A DNA stretch of 64,000 nucleotides from Polyangium mundeleinium (GTDB lineage Bacteria > Myxococcota_A > Polyangia > Polyangiales > Polyangiaceae). The first letter of the stretch is position 1. Each line of letters opens with the position of its first letter. Location of the stretch: positions 124,001-188,000 of the forward strand of contig NZ_JAQNDO010000001.1 in the NCBI RefSeq assembly GCF_028369105.1, in the 5' to 3' direction. This document shows positions 8,805-17,688 of this stretch, in pieces. The notes below the pieces were generated by a model. The model was not told where the DNA came from and ran no database searches. It was given only the letters and a program-made list of their open reading frames with translations. Both the position numbers and the translations under genes were made by a program.

Positions 8805-11800
8805 ATGGCGGGGGATGCATCGAAGACGGAGCGCGTCCGGGATCTCGCGCAGACCGGGGTGACGCAGATCAACGACGCTCGGACGCGGCGCCGCGCCGCG
8901 TTCGTGGAGCGAGTGGCCGACGAGCTTCTGCGCGCGTCGACGCTCGAAGAGGTGCTCACGCGGGTCGTGTGGCTCGCGGTGCCGAACCTCGCGGATTACT
9001 GCACGCTCGACCTCCTGGAGCGTGGTGAGCTGCGCCGTGTCGCCGTGGCGCACGTGGACATCCGCGACGAGCAGCGGCTCTGGGACGTGTGCAGCCCGGA
9101 TGGCGACGCCGAGGCCCACGAGCGCGCCGCGCGCGCGGCCCTCGAAGCCGGCGAGCCGCAGACGCGGCGTGGATCGATGCGCGTGACGAGGATCGCTCCT
9201 CAGGGCGCGGCGACGCCTGCGCGGTCGCAAGCGACGCGTGCTCTTCGCGAGGTCGTCTACCCGTTGCGCGTCGCGAACCGCACGCACGGCGTCCTTTCGA
9301 TCGGCGTGGGGCCGTTCCGCGAGGTGATGCCGCGCGAGGAGCGTGGGCTGATCGAGGCGCTCGTTCGCCTCGGCGCCTCGGCCATCGACACGGCGCTCGC
9401 GCGCTCTTCGCGCGAGCGGGCCTTCGAGGCGGCCGAGCGAGGTCTTTCGCAGATGAAGCGCCTCTCCGAGGTCACGGCGGCGCTCTCGCGTGCGGTCTCG
9501 CCGAACGAGGTCGCGCGGCGCGTGGTGGAGGACGGCGCACGTGTGCTCGGGGCTCGCGCGTGCGTGATCGCGCGCCTGTCGCCTTGTGGCGCCGAGCTCG
9601 AGATCGTCCATGCCGCGGGGTTTCCCGAGGTGATCCCCGCGCACAGCCCGCGCATCTCCATGGCCACGGAGGCGCCCGTCGCCGAGGCTGTGCGCATCAA
9701 GCAGCCGATCTGGCTCCGCTCGCGCGCCGATCTCGCGGCACGTTATCCCGGTCTCCCGCTCGGTGATCTCGTGCAGGGCAGCCACGCGTGGGCTGCGGTG
9801 CCGCTCTTCGTCGACGGCCGGGTCGTCGGCAGCCTCGCGCTCTCGTTCCAGGAGCCGCGCTCCTTCGACGACGACGAGCGCTGGCTTGTCCTCTCGCTCG
9901 CCCAGCATTGCGCCGACGCGCTCGATCGCGCCTCGCTCTCCGCCGGCGCCGCCGAGGAGGCGGTCCACCTCTCGCACGAGATCTTGAAGCAGATGCCCGA
10001 GGCGATCCTCGTGACCGACCTCGGCGGCACGATCCTGCGATGGATGGGCAAGGCCACGCAGATCTTCGGCTTCACCGAGACCGAGGCCATCGGCCGCCCG
10101 GTCACGATCCTCGCGCACCCCGACACGGTCGAGCGCCTCGGTCCGCACATCCTGCGCGGCGTCCGCGATCAGGGCGCGTTCCTCGGCGAGCTCGTTTGTG
10201 TTCGAAAGGATGGCACGACGGTCCCGATCGAGACCACGGCCAAGCCCGTCTTCGACAAGGAGGGCCGCGCGCGGTTCCTCGTTGGCGTTTGTCGCGACAT
10301 CAGCGAGCGCAAGCGCGCCGAGGAGGAGAGGACGCGCCTCATCCGCGAGCAGATCGCGCGCGCAGAGGCCGAGGACGCGGCCCGGCGCTCGTCGTTCCTC
10401 GCCGAGGCGAGCGCGCTGCTCTCCGCTTCGCTCGACTACGAGGCCACGCTCGAAAAGATCGTGCGGCTCGTGGTGCCCATGATGGCGACGTACGCGATGC
10501 TCGACGTCGCCTCCGAGGACGGCACCACGGTCACCGTCGCCGTGGCCCACGAGGATCCGGCCCTGGAGCGCGACGTCCAGGATCTCCGCGGCAGCGACGC
10601 GCCCGATGGCTGGAGCGAAGGCCCCGTCACGCGCGCGCTCGGTACCCGCACCTCGGAGCTGTATACGGACCTCAGCCTCTCGTCCCTCGAACGCATCGTG
10701 GGTTCGTCCGAGCAGGCTGCGCGGTTCGCGAAGCTTCGGGCGCGCTCGGCCATCATCGTCCCGTTGACCGTGGGCGACACGGCTTCTGCCACACTCTCGC
10801 TCTTCCGCGTCGGCGAGCGGTACTCGACGAAGGATCTTCCGTTCGCCGAGGAGCTCGCGCATCGCGCCGCGATGGCCCTGGAGAACGCGCGCCTTTACCA
10901 GAACGCGCAGGAGGCCACGCGCATGCGGGACGAGTTCCTCGGCACCGTCTCGCACGAGCTGCGCACGCCGCTCAACGCGGTCCTCGGCTGGACGCGCATG
11001 CTCCGCACCGCGTCCTTGAACGGCACCTCCCAGGAGCGCGCCCTCGCAACGATCGAGCGCAACGCGATGCTGCAAGCTCGCCTCGTCGAGGACCTGCTCG
11101 ACGCCTCGCGCATCGTCATGGGCAAGCTGCGCCTGGAGCTACGTACGCTCGACCTTGTCGGCCCGATCAACGCGGCGATCGAGGCCGTTCGTCCCGCGGC
11201 GACGGCGAAGTCGGTGCGCCTCGAAAGCAGCCTGGAGCGCGGCGCTTGCCTCGTGGAAGGGGATCCCAGCCGCGTGCAGCAGATCGTCTGGAACCTCCTG
11301 ACGAACGCGATCAAGTTCACCCCGCACGGTGGCCGTGTCGAGCTCACGCTCGGTCGAGCGGGCCAGCATGCGCGCATCACGGTCCGCGACACGGGCGAAG
11401 GGATCCGGCCGGAGTTCCTCCCGTACGTCTTTGATCGTTTCCGTCAGGGCGACAGCACCACGACGCGCAAGCACGGCGGGCTCGGGCTCGGGCTCGCGAT
11501 CGTCCGGCACCTCGTCGAGCTGCACGGCGGCGGGGTGCGCGCCGACAGCGCGGGCGAGGGCAAGGGCGCGGTCTTCTCGGTCCTCCTCCCGCTCAGCCCG
11601 AACCCGGATTTGCTCGCGAGCCTCGACCGCTTGACGCCGCAGCCGGCCGGCCTCGAAGAGCTCCCGTCGCTCGAAGGGCTGCGCCTCTTGCTCGTCGACG
11701 ACGAGCAGGACAGCCGCGAGATGCTGGCCGCGATGCTGCAGCAGTGCGGCGCCGTCGTGCGGTGTGTGTCCTCCGCGGCCGCGGCGTTGTCGGCGCTCGA

Positions 11801-12086
11801 CGAGTTCCGCCCCGACGTCCTCGTCTCTGACATCGGCATGCCCGGCGAGGACGGTTATGCGCTCATTCGGCAGATCCGCGCGCTCAAGCCTGCGCGCTGG
11901 GGCGCGCTCCCCGCGGTCGCGCTGACGGCGTACGCGAGCGCCGAGGACCGCGTGCGTGTGCTCGCGGCGGGCTTCCAGATGCACGTCCCGAAGCCTGTGG
12001 ACGCGGCCGAGCTTGCTGCGACGGTGGCGAGTTTGTCTCCGCGCGCCACGTCTCGCGAGTCTGCGCCGCCGTCGATGACGACGTGA
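8805..12086 (+). CDS. Hybrid sensor histidine kinase (GAF-GAF-PAS-GAF-HisKA-HATPase-REC)
   Basis: Large cytoplasmic signalling kinase of 1093 residues with no obvious membrane segment. In order it shows two GAF-like regions (roughly 30-200 and 220-370), a PAS domain with PAC-type end CRDISERKRAEEE (about 385-500), a third GAF-like region (about 530-690), the H-box SHELRTPLN near residue 715, an HATPase domain with N-box and glycine boxes (DTGEGI, GGLGLGLAI), and a receiver domain near 965-1080 with the VDDE acidic pair and phospho-Asp near 1007 in SDIGMPGEDG. The phosphate may pass to the attached receiver. No partner regulator lies beside it. A TAGGCT -10-like box is at 8783-8788. Confidence 0.92.
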   Translation: MAGDASKTERVRDLAQTGVTQINDARTRRRAAFVERVADELLRASTLEEVLTRVVWLAVPNLADYCTLDLLERGELRRVAVAHVDIRDEQRLWDVCSPDGDAEAHERAARAALEAGEPQTRRGSMRVTRIAPQGAATPARSQATRALREVVYPLRVANRTHGVLSIGVGPFREVMPREERGLIEALVRLGASAIDTALARSSRERAFEAAERGLSQMKRLSEVTAALSRAVSPNEVARRVVEDGARVLGARACVIARLSPCGAELEIVHAAGFPEVIPAHSPRISMATEAPVAEAVRIKQPIWLRSRADLAARYPGLPLGDLVQGSHAWAAVPLFVDGRVVGSLALSFQEPRSFDDDERWLVLSLAQHCADALDRASLSAGAAEEAVHLSHEILKQMPEAILVTDLGGTILRWMGKATQIFGFTETEAIGRPVTILAHPDTVERLGPHILRGVRDQGAFLGELVCVRKDGTTVPIETTAKPVFDKEGRARFLVGVCRDISERKRAEEERTRLIREQIARAEAEDAARRSSFLAEASALLSASLDYEATLEKIVRLVVPMMATYAMLDVASEDGTTVTVAVAHEDPALERDVQDLRGSDAPDGWSEGPVTRALGTRTSELYTDLSLSSLERIVGSSEQAARFAKLRARSAIIVPLTVGDTASATLSLFRVGERYSTKDLPFAEELAHRAAMALENARLYQNAQEATRMRDEFLGTVSHELRTPLNAVLGWTRMLRTASLNGTSQERALATIERNAMLQARLVEDLLDASRIVMGKLRLELRTLDLVGPINAAIEAVRPAATAKSVRLESSLERGACLVEGDPSRVQQIVWNLLTNAIKFTPHGGRVELTLGRAGQHARITVRDTGEGIRPEFLPYVFDRFRQGDSTTTRKHGGLGLGLAIVRHLVELHGGGVRADSAGEGKGAVFSVLLPLSPNPDLLASLDRLTPQPAGLEELPSLEGLRLLLVDDEQDSREMLAAMLQQCGAVVRCVSSAAAALSALDEFRPDVLVSDIGMPGEDGYALIRQIRALKPARWGALPAVALTAYASAEDRVRVLAAGFQMHVPKPVDAAELAATVASLSPRATSRESAPPSMTT

Positions 12087-12093
12087 GCGGCGG

Positions 12094-12133
12094 GCCTCCG
12101 CGCGGGCGGGCGTAGATGGGCCCGCGCGGAGGC
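12094..12133. terminator. Perfect 14-bp hairpin between convergent genes
   Basis: Arms 12094-12107 and 12120-12133 are perfect inverted repeats around a 12-nt loop. They lie between the kinase (plus) and the small exported protein (minus). There is no T tract, so it is a terminator or transcript-end structure only by position. Confidence 0.5.
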
Positions 12134-12207
12134 GCTTGCGTGACGATGCGAGGGGATGTTTGGGGAGAGGGGCGGGGGTGGTGGGGCGTCGTCCGGAAGG
12201 TCGCGGC

Positions 12208-12459
12208 TCAGAGCGCCTCGACGGACTTCAGCAGCTCGTTCACGAACTGCACGCGCGGGCGGATCAGCTTGTCGCGCACCCCCGTCTGCCGGACCTTGAT
12301 CAGGCCGTACTGGCCGCCGATGTCGCTGCCGAGCAACGCGTCGTCCGTGAACGTGTAGCCGTAGTCCTGGGACTTTTCCTTCTTGGGCTCCGCGTATGCC
12401 GCGCTCGTGAAGAGGGTCGCGCCAAGGGTCGTAAGGGCCAGGATCATCATCTTTCGCAT
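12208..12459 (-). CDS. Small exported protein, unknown function
   Basis: An 83-residue protein preceded by a strong GGAGG 7 nt before the ATG. The N-terminus is a clear Sec signal peptide: MRK, a hydrophobic core and AYA before Glu24. The mature protein is about 60 residues, charged, with KKEKSQDYGYTFTDDALLG after the cleavage site and a helix-like C-terminus RPRVQFVNELLKSVEAL. The DALLG-to-IKVRQTG pattern recalls small periplasmic proteins of myxobacteria, but I do not recognise a named family. The longer ORF in this frame begins upstream of the ribosome site and is not used. Confidence 0.8.
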   Translation of the reverse strand: MRKMMILALTTLGATLFTSAAYAEPKKEKSQDYGYTFTDDALLGSDIGGQYGLIKVRQTGVRDKLIRPRVQFVNELLKSVEAL

Positions 12460-12608
12460 CGTCGTGCCTCCGTTCGCTCCTTCCGACACGGCGCCCTCGC
12501 GCGGCTTTGGGCCCTGATCGCGGACGGAAGAATTTTCGGTTGAGCCCCGCGTGAAGCTCGGTCGAAGCTCGCGTCCCTGAGGCCACGCGCCTCGCGCCCC
12601 GAGCCCCC

Positions 12609-13217
12609 ATGAAGCGCGTCGAGTTCTTTTTCGATTTTTCGAGCCCCTTCGCGTACCTCGCCTCCACGCAGATCGAGGCCCTCGCGGCGCGGAAGGGCGC
12701 ATCGCTGGTGTATCGGCCCTTCCTGCTCGGCGCGCTCTTCAAGGCGATCGGCACACCCAACGTGCCGCTCTTCGCGATGCCCGCGCCGAAGCGAAGGCTC
12801 GTGACGGCCGACCTTCATCGCTGGGCGGATCACTGGGGCGTGCCGTTCCGCTTCGCCACGCGTTTCCCCATGAACACGGTCAAGCCCCTGCGGATGGTGC
12901 TCGCGACGCCGGAGGACCATGTCGCCGCGCTCGTGAACTCCGTGTACCGCGCGTACTGGGCTGAGGATCGCGACATCTCCGCGGACGATGTCCTCGTCGA
13001 CGTCGCGACCTCCGTGGGGCTCGACGGCGCGGCGCTCGTCGCAGCGACGACGGACGAGCGGATGAAGCAGGGCCTCAAGGACGTTACTGAGCAGGCCGAG
13101 CGGATCGGCGTCTGTGGCGCGCCGAGCTTCCTCGTCGGCGACCTCTTGTTTTGGGGTCAGGACCGGCTGCTCTTCGTGGAGAAGGCGCTCGATGGTTGGC
13201 GTCCCAAAGAATCGTGA
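12609..13217 (+). CDS. 2-hydroxychromene-2-carboxylate isomerase family (DsbA-like fold)
   Basis: Member of the kappa-class glutathione transferase/HCCA isomerase family, usually glutathione-dependent and involved in aromatic degradation or detoxification. The 202-residue protein begins with the signature FFFDFSSPFAYLAS; the Ser in FSSPFA occupies the catalytic position of the family. It ends with CGAPSFLVGDLLFWGQDR, the cis-proline region of the thioredoxin fold. No other aromatic-degradation genes are nearby, so the substrate is unknown. It stands alone between two exported proteins. Confidence 0.88.
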   Translation: MKRVEFFFDFSSPFAYLASTQIEALAARKGASLVYRPFLLGALFKAIGTPNVPLFAMPAPKRRLVTADLHRWADHWGVPFRFATRFPMNTVKPLRMVLATPEDHVAALVNSVYRAYWAEDRDISADDVLVDVATSVGLDGAALVAATTDERMKQGLKDVTEQAERIGVCGAPSFLVGDLLFWGQDRLLFVEKALDGWRPKES

Positions 13218-13279
13218 AGGCCGCGGCTGCCCGGTGAAAAATCGAGCCCCGATCGCGGGAATCTTGTAGGATGGTGGCC

Positions 13280-13615
13280 ATGCGTGCGCGGTTTCTATCC
13301 TCGCTCCTGACCCTCGCCGCTTCGGCGGGCCTCGTGGCCACGTCGAGTGTCGCCCGCGCAGATACGAACGACGCGCCTTCGGCCGGCGAGCCGCGCGAGA
13401 TCGGCGTGGGGATGTACTTCGTTGCCACGGAGGACGTGACCCTGCGCGACGCTGCGCTCAGCAAAGGCGCGCGCATTCACGTCACGCGTGTCGGCCTGCA
13501 GAAGGGCCGTGTGGCCACGGTGGACGTGGAGCTCGCGGATGGGCACGTCCTCAAGCGCGTCGCGGTCGACGCGATCCGCAAGGCGTTCGTCCTCGCCGAC
13601 GAGTCCCGGGACTAG
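13280..13615 (+). CDS. Small exported protein, unknown function
   Basis: A protein of 111 residues from the ATG at 13280, with a signal peptide (MRARFLSSLLTLAASAGL, then cleavage near VARA-D). The mature part is mostly beta-like (GVGMYFVATEDVTLRDAALSKG onward) and resembles a small SH3-like module, which is an inference. An in-frame ATG at 13271 would overlap the -10-like TAGGAT at 13267-13272. The ATG at 13280 is 7 nt behind that box and fits a leaderless start. Confidence 0.7.
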   Translation: MRARFLSSLLTLAASAGLVATSSVARADTNDAPSAGEPREIGVGMYFVATEDVTLRDAALSKGARIHVTRVGLQKGRVATVDVELADGHVLKRVAVDAIRKAFVLADESRD

Positions 13616-13714
13616 CGAGCTCGACCGCGGGGCGCCCGCTGGATCCTGCGTGGATCGGGGCTCCTCGGCCGGATGTTTCACCGGGCCCGAGCACCCTGCT
13701 AGGGTGCGGCCTTC

Positions 13715-14833
13715 ATGAGCGCCCCGCGCAAGCTCCGTGTCGCCGTGCTCTTCGGCGGTCGCTCTGCCGAGCACGAGATCTCCCTCCTTTCGGCCCGCAA
13801 TGTCGTCGAGGCTCTCGACCGGGATCGCTTCGAGCCCGTCCTCATCGGCATCGACAAGACGGGCCGGTGGCTCTTGCAGGAAGAAGCGCTCCTCCTCGGC
13901 GCCTCGCGCGATCCGCGCCTCGCGCGCCTCAATCAGTCGGCGCCGGATGTCGCGCTCCTCGCGCACCCGAGCCCGACCGGCGACGCCGCGCTCACCGTCG
14001 GCGGCGCGTCGCAGGCGATCGACGTGGTCTTCCCCGTGCTGCACGGGCCCATGGGCGAGGACGGCTCCGTGCAGGGGCTGCTCGAGCTCGCGGGCGTGCC
14101 GTACGTCGGCTCCGGCGTGCTCGGCTCGGCCGTGGGCATGGACAAGGACGTGATGAAGCGCCTGCTCGCGCAGGACGAGCTGCCCCTCGTCCCCTACGAG
14201 ACCGTGCGTCGCCTCGCGTGGGAGCGTGATCCGAGCGAGGTCCTCGCGCGATGCGAGAGGCTCGCGCTCCCGCTCTTCGTCAAACCCGCGAACCTCGGCT
14301 CGTCGGTCGGCGTGACGAAGGTGAAGACGTATGAAGCGCTCGCCGACGCGATCAGCCTCGCGTTCGAGTACGACACCAAGATCGTCGTGGAGCAGGGCGT
14401 CGAAGGCGCGCGCGAGATCGAGTGCGCGGTCCTCGGCGACGAGGAGCCCATCGTGAGCATCCCGGGCGAGATCGTGGTCGATCACCCGGACGGGTTTTAC
14501 TCGTACGCCGCCAAGTACATCGACGAGCGCGGCGTCACCACGCGCGTCCCGGCCGACCTCACCGACGCCGAGACGCGCGCCGTGCAGCTCCTCGCGCTGC
14601 GCACCTTCCGTGTCCTCGAAGCCTCCGGGCTTGCGCGGATTGACCTCTTCATGTCGAAGAGCGGCGAGGTCTACGTGAACGAGATCAACACGCTGCCTGG
14701 CTTCACCTCGATCTCGATGTACCCGAAGCTGTGGGAGGCGAGCGGCGTCCCGCCGCGCGAGCTCGTCGCGCGCCTCATCGACCTCGCGCTCGCGCGGGCG
14801 GAGCGGCGTCGCAAGCTGAAGACGTCGACCTGA
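13715..14833 (+). CDS. ddl: D-alanine--D-alanine ligase
   Basis: Makes the D-Ala-D-Ala dipeptide of peptidoglycan using ATP. The 372-residue length is normal for the VanA/DdlA branch. It shows VLFGGRSAEHEISLLSA at the N-terminus, VLHGPMGEDGSVQGLLEL for substrate binding, FVKPANLGSSVGVTKV in the ATP-grasp core, and the Mg-binding VNEINTLPGFTSISMYPKLW. A TAGGGT box 9 nt before the ATG and no Shine-Dalgarno suggest a leaderless message. The zinc dehydrogenase gene follows by 2 nt, so the two are probably co-transcribed. Confidence 0.96.
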   Translation: MSAPRKLRVAVLFGGRSAEHEISLLSARNVVEALDRDRFEPVLIGIDKTGRWLLQEEALLLGASRDPRLARLNQSAPDVALLAHPSPTGDAALTVGGASQAIDVVFPVLHGPMGEDGSVQGLLELAGVPYVGSGVLGSAVGMDKDVMKRLLAQDELPLVPYETVRRLAWERDPSEVLARCERLALPLFVKPANLGSSVGVTKVKTYEALADAISLAFEYDTKIVVEQGVEGAREIECAVLGDEEPIVSIPGEIVVDHPDGFYSYAAKYIDERGVTTRVPADLTDAETRAVQLLALRTFRVLEASGLARIDLFMSKSGEVYVNEINTLPGFTSISMYPKLWEASGVPPRELVARLIDLALARAERRRKLKTST

Positions 14834-14835
14834 TC

Positions 14836-15870
14836 ATGCGCGCCGTCGTCCTTCACGAGACCGGCGGACCGGACAAACTCGTCCCGTCCCCGAACACCCC
14901 GGACCCCGTCCCCGCGGCCGACGAGGTCCTCGTACGTGTCCGCGCTGCGGCTGTGTGCGGCCGTGATCTCATCGATCGTCGCGGCGGCTTCCCGCTCATG
15001 AAGCTGCCGACCATCCTCGGCCACGAGTTCGCCGGTGAGATCGAAGCCGTGGGCGAGGAAGCGGCGCGCGCCGGGTTTGCCCCGGGAGATCGCGTGGCGA
15101 ACCTGCACCGGCCCGCCTGCGGCGAATGCCCGCGTTGCGTGGGCGGCGAGGAGCTGCTCTGCGAGCGTGCCCATCAGAGCTTCGGCCACACCGTCGACGG
15201 CGCGTATGCCGAGCTCGTCGCCGCGCACCACCGCGCCCTCGTGAAAATCCCCGCGTCCGTGCCGTTCGAGGACGCCTCGACCCTCATGTGCACCGCGGGC
15301 GTCGCCTACCAGGCTCTCGCTTCCCGCGCGCGCCTCGTCGCGGGTGAGACCGTCGTCATCACGGGCGCGAGCGGCGGCGTTGGCACCGCGGCGATCCAGG
15401 TCGCGCGCCACCTCGGCGCCCGCGTCGTCGCCGTGACCGGCAGCCCCGCCAAGGCCGCCGCCCTGGCCGAGCTCGGCGCGCACGAGGTCCTCGTGAGCCC
15501 CGACGGCAGGTTCGAGGACGACGTCAAAACGCGCCTCGGCGGTCCCGTCGACGTCGCGCTCGAACTGACCGGCAGCGCCACGTTCGGTTCCGCTTTGAAG
15601 TCGCTCCGCCGTGGCGGCCGTTTGGTCGTCGTCGGCAACATCGACCAAGCCAAGGTCTCGCTCAAGCTCGGCGCCTTGATCCTTTGGAGTCATACGATCG
15701 CCGGATCGGCCTCCTGCACGCGGCAGGACCTCGAACGCGTGCTCGACCTCGCGGCCTCGTGCGCGCTCCGCGCCGTGATCGATCGAAAGCTCCCGCTCCG
15801 GTACGCCGCCGAGGCGCACTCCCTGCTCGAAGCACGCGCCGTCTTCGGCCGCGTCGTGCTGATCCCCTAG
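14836..15870 (+). CDS. Zinc-dependent alcohol dehydrogenase family protein
   Basis: Medium-chain dehydrogenase/reductase of 344 residues. The catalytic zinc ligands are Cys in AAAVCGRDLIDRRG and the His-Glu of GHEFAGEIE. The four structural-zinc cysteines sit in CGECPRC followed by the LLC cysteine. The Rossmann fold is marked by VVITGASGGVGTAAIQVA. The start at 14836 gives the usual MRAVVLHETGG opening; the longer frame runs back into ddl. The substrate cannot be predicted. The TAG stop shares the palindrome CTAG (15867-15870) with the convergent GHMP kinase gene. Confidence 0.92.
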   Translation: MRAVVLHETGGPDKLVPSPNTPDPVPAADEVLVRVRAAAVCGRDLIDRRGGFPLMKLPTILGHEFAGEIEAVGEEAARAGFAPGDRVANLHRPACGECPRCVGGEELLCERAHQSFGHTVDGAYAELVAAHHRALVKIPASVPFEDASTLMCTAGVAYQALASRARLVAGETVVITGASGGVGTAAIQVARHLGARVVAVTGSPAKAAALAELGAHEVLVSPDGRFEDDVKTRLGGPVDVALELTGSATFGSALKSLRRGGRLVVVGNIDQAKVSLKLGALILWSHTIAGSASCTRQDLERVLDLAASCALRAVIDRKLPLRYAAEAHSLLEARAVFGRVVLIP

Positions 15871-16901
15871 GCCGTCTCGATCCGCACGCCGGGCGCCGAG
15901 AGCGCGGGCCTTCGCACGGTCGCAGGGCCCAGCGCGCGTAAAATTTCCCCGTGACGCGCCTCGGGCGCCCACACGAGCACGTGCCCGCCTCCGCCCGCGC
16001 CGCACGCGCGGATCACCTCCACGCCGAGCCCCTCGAGCCGATGGCCGAGCTCCGTCGCTAGCGCGCTCGCCGAGGGCGCGCGCCGCACCTTCGCCATCGC
16101 GCTCCGGCGCATCCCCGCCAGCGCTCGTCCGAGAGATCCCTCGCGTAGCGCCGCGGCCACCACCGTCGCGGATTCCACGAGATCCGCCACGTTCGCGAGC
16201 GCCGCCGCCGCGTCCACCTGCTCCAGCACCTCGCCCGAGACACGACGCACGTGCGTGTCGACGAGCAAGAGCCCTGCTTCGAGCTCCGCCGCGAGCGCCT
16301 TCTCCGGCGTGACCCGCTCGATCCGCGTGCACCCCGCCTCGCCGAACGCGAGGTCGAGCATCCCTCCGCACGCCGCGAACGTCGCGTCCTGCGCGCCGCA
16401 CACGATCGAGAGCCCTTCGCGCTCCATCGTCGTCGCCTCGCGCGCGAGCTCTTCCTCGGCCGTCACCTCACCCACGCTCCACCGCAACGCCGACAGCGCG
16501 GCCACTGCGGTCGACGCGCTCCCGCCGAGCCCTGCGCCCGGCGCGACGTCGGTGTCGATCCGGAGCTTCACGCCGTCCGTCACGCCCGTCCGCGCGAGCG
16601 CCGCTTCGAGCAGGCGAAAGGCGAGCTCGCTCGATGGCTGCTCGTGGCTGCGCCGCGTGGTCGTCTCAGCCGCCACGGGCACTTCGAGCCGCACCCAACC
16701 TCGGTCGAAGGGCTCCACGAGCGCGCGCACCCGCAGGCCGATCGCGCTGCCCACGACGCGCCCCGGCAGGCCCTCCACGAAGGGCGGCAGGTCGCTGCCG
16801 CCTCCGGCGAACGAAACACGCATCGGTGCGCTCGCGACGGCGTGCCTTTGCGGGCTGCGTGCGGAGCGGGCGTAGGGCATGGGGACGGCGCAGGTCGTCA
16901 T
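15867..16901 (-). CDS. GHMP family sugar kinase (heptose/fucose kinase-like)
   Basis: ATP-dependent small-molecule kinase of the GHMP family. RVSFAGGGSDLPPF near the N-terminus matches sugar kinases such as D-glycero-D-manno-heptose 7-phosphate kinase. The phosphate loop is PGAGLGGSASTAV, and motif 3 is CGAGGGGHVLVW near the C-terminus. From the ATG at 16901 it has 344 residues; ATGs at 16880 and 16823 are also possible and no clear ribosome site separates them. No other LPS heptose genes are near. ADP-heptose synthesis is the likeliest role but is an inference. Confidence 0.85.
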   Translation of the reverse strand: MTTCAVPMPYARSARSPQRHAVASAPMRVSFAGGGSDLPPFVEGLPGRVVGSAIGLRVRALVEPFDRGWVRLEVPVAAETTTRRSHEQPSSELAFRLLEAALARTGVTDGVKLRIDTDVAPGAGLGGSASTAVAALSALRWSVGEVTAEEELAREATTMEREGLSIVCGAQDATFAACGGMLDLAFGEAGCTRIERVTPEKALAAELEAGLLLVDTHVRRVSGEVLEQVDAAAALANVADLVESATVVAAALREGSLGRALAGMRRSAMAKVRRAPSASALATELGHRLEGLGVEVIRACGAGGGGHVLVWAPEARHGEILRALGPATVRRPALSAPGVRIETA

Positions 16902-17039
16902 GGGGTGCGCGCGGAGGTGCCGCCCCTCAGCGCCCAGCGCCGGCTCGGACGTCCGCGCCGCGCGGTGCAGCACGGAGCGCGCCAGGAGGCTTCGGGGACG
17001 CGTGCGCACCGGGGTGACACGGCGAGCCCTCGTGCTCGA

Positions 17040-17441
17040 CTAGTTCAGGACCAGCGGCGTGGACGGCTCGGCCGCCTTCGCGCGCTCTTTGGCCTCGTCG
17101 AGGATCCGATCGATCAGCCGGAGCCCTGCGAGGAGCACCTTGCCCTCCTCCTGCTCGCCGCCGTCTTGGGCAGCCGACGCGAACGCGCGGAGCGACAGCG
17201 CGTCCTTGCGGATCGTCGAGAGATCCGCGGCGCGCGCGGCCGACGCGATCTGCTCGGCCAGATCGATCACCGTGTTCGCGTCCCCGAACTCGAACCCCGT
17301 CTTTGCGGCGCGACTGAGCACGCCCGTGAGCTCCACCCGGTACGTCGCGAGCACGAGGAGGAAGAGCGCCTCCCGTTGCCGGAACGAGCGCAGGATCAGG
17401 TGGTGGAGGGGAAGCGCGTCATCCGGAAAGGAGCGTTCCAT
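17040..17441 (-). CDS. Hypothetical helical protein
   Basis: A 133-residue protein starting at MERSFPDDALPLHH, with no signal peptide or membrane helix. Most of it looks alpha-helical, with regular Leu/Ala heptad-like spacing and many charged residues, and ends in AAEPSTPLVLN. I do not recognise a family. Codon use matches its neighbours. An upstream in-frame ATG (17519) adds residues of non-coding appearance and is not preferred. Confidence 0.6.
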   Translation of the reverse strand: MERSFPDDALPLHHLILRSFRQREALFLLVLATYRVELTGVLSRAAKTGFEFGDANTVIDLAEQIASAARAADLSTIRKDALSLRAFASAAQDGGEQEEGKVLLAGLRLIDRILDEAKERAKAAEPSTPLVLN

Positions 17442-17688
17442 GCATGAAAACCCATAAGCCCAGTGCGCCCCGGTCTCAAGACCGCCGTGGACCCCGGCAT
17501 CCCGCGTACTTTGGAACACGGAACCGTCCGCGATTCGCTCCTGCCCACGTTCTGTGCGATCCTTTGAATTCGGATGAATTTGACCGCGTCGGACCTCGGC
17601 GTTTGCCGGGGTTTGCCGCGTACGCTACCCCCTATCGGCCCTTCGGGCGGTGGGGGAAAAACAAGCCGGATACGGAGCAAAGGAAGCG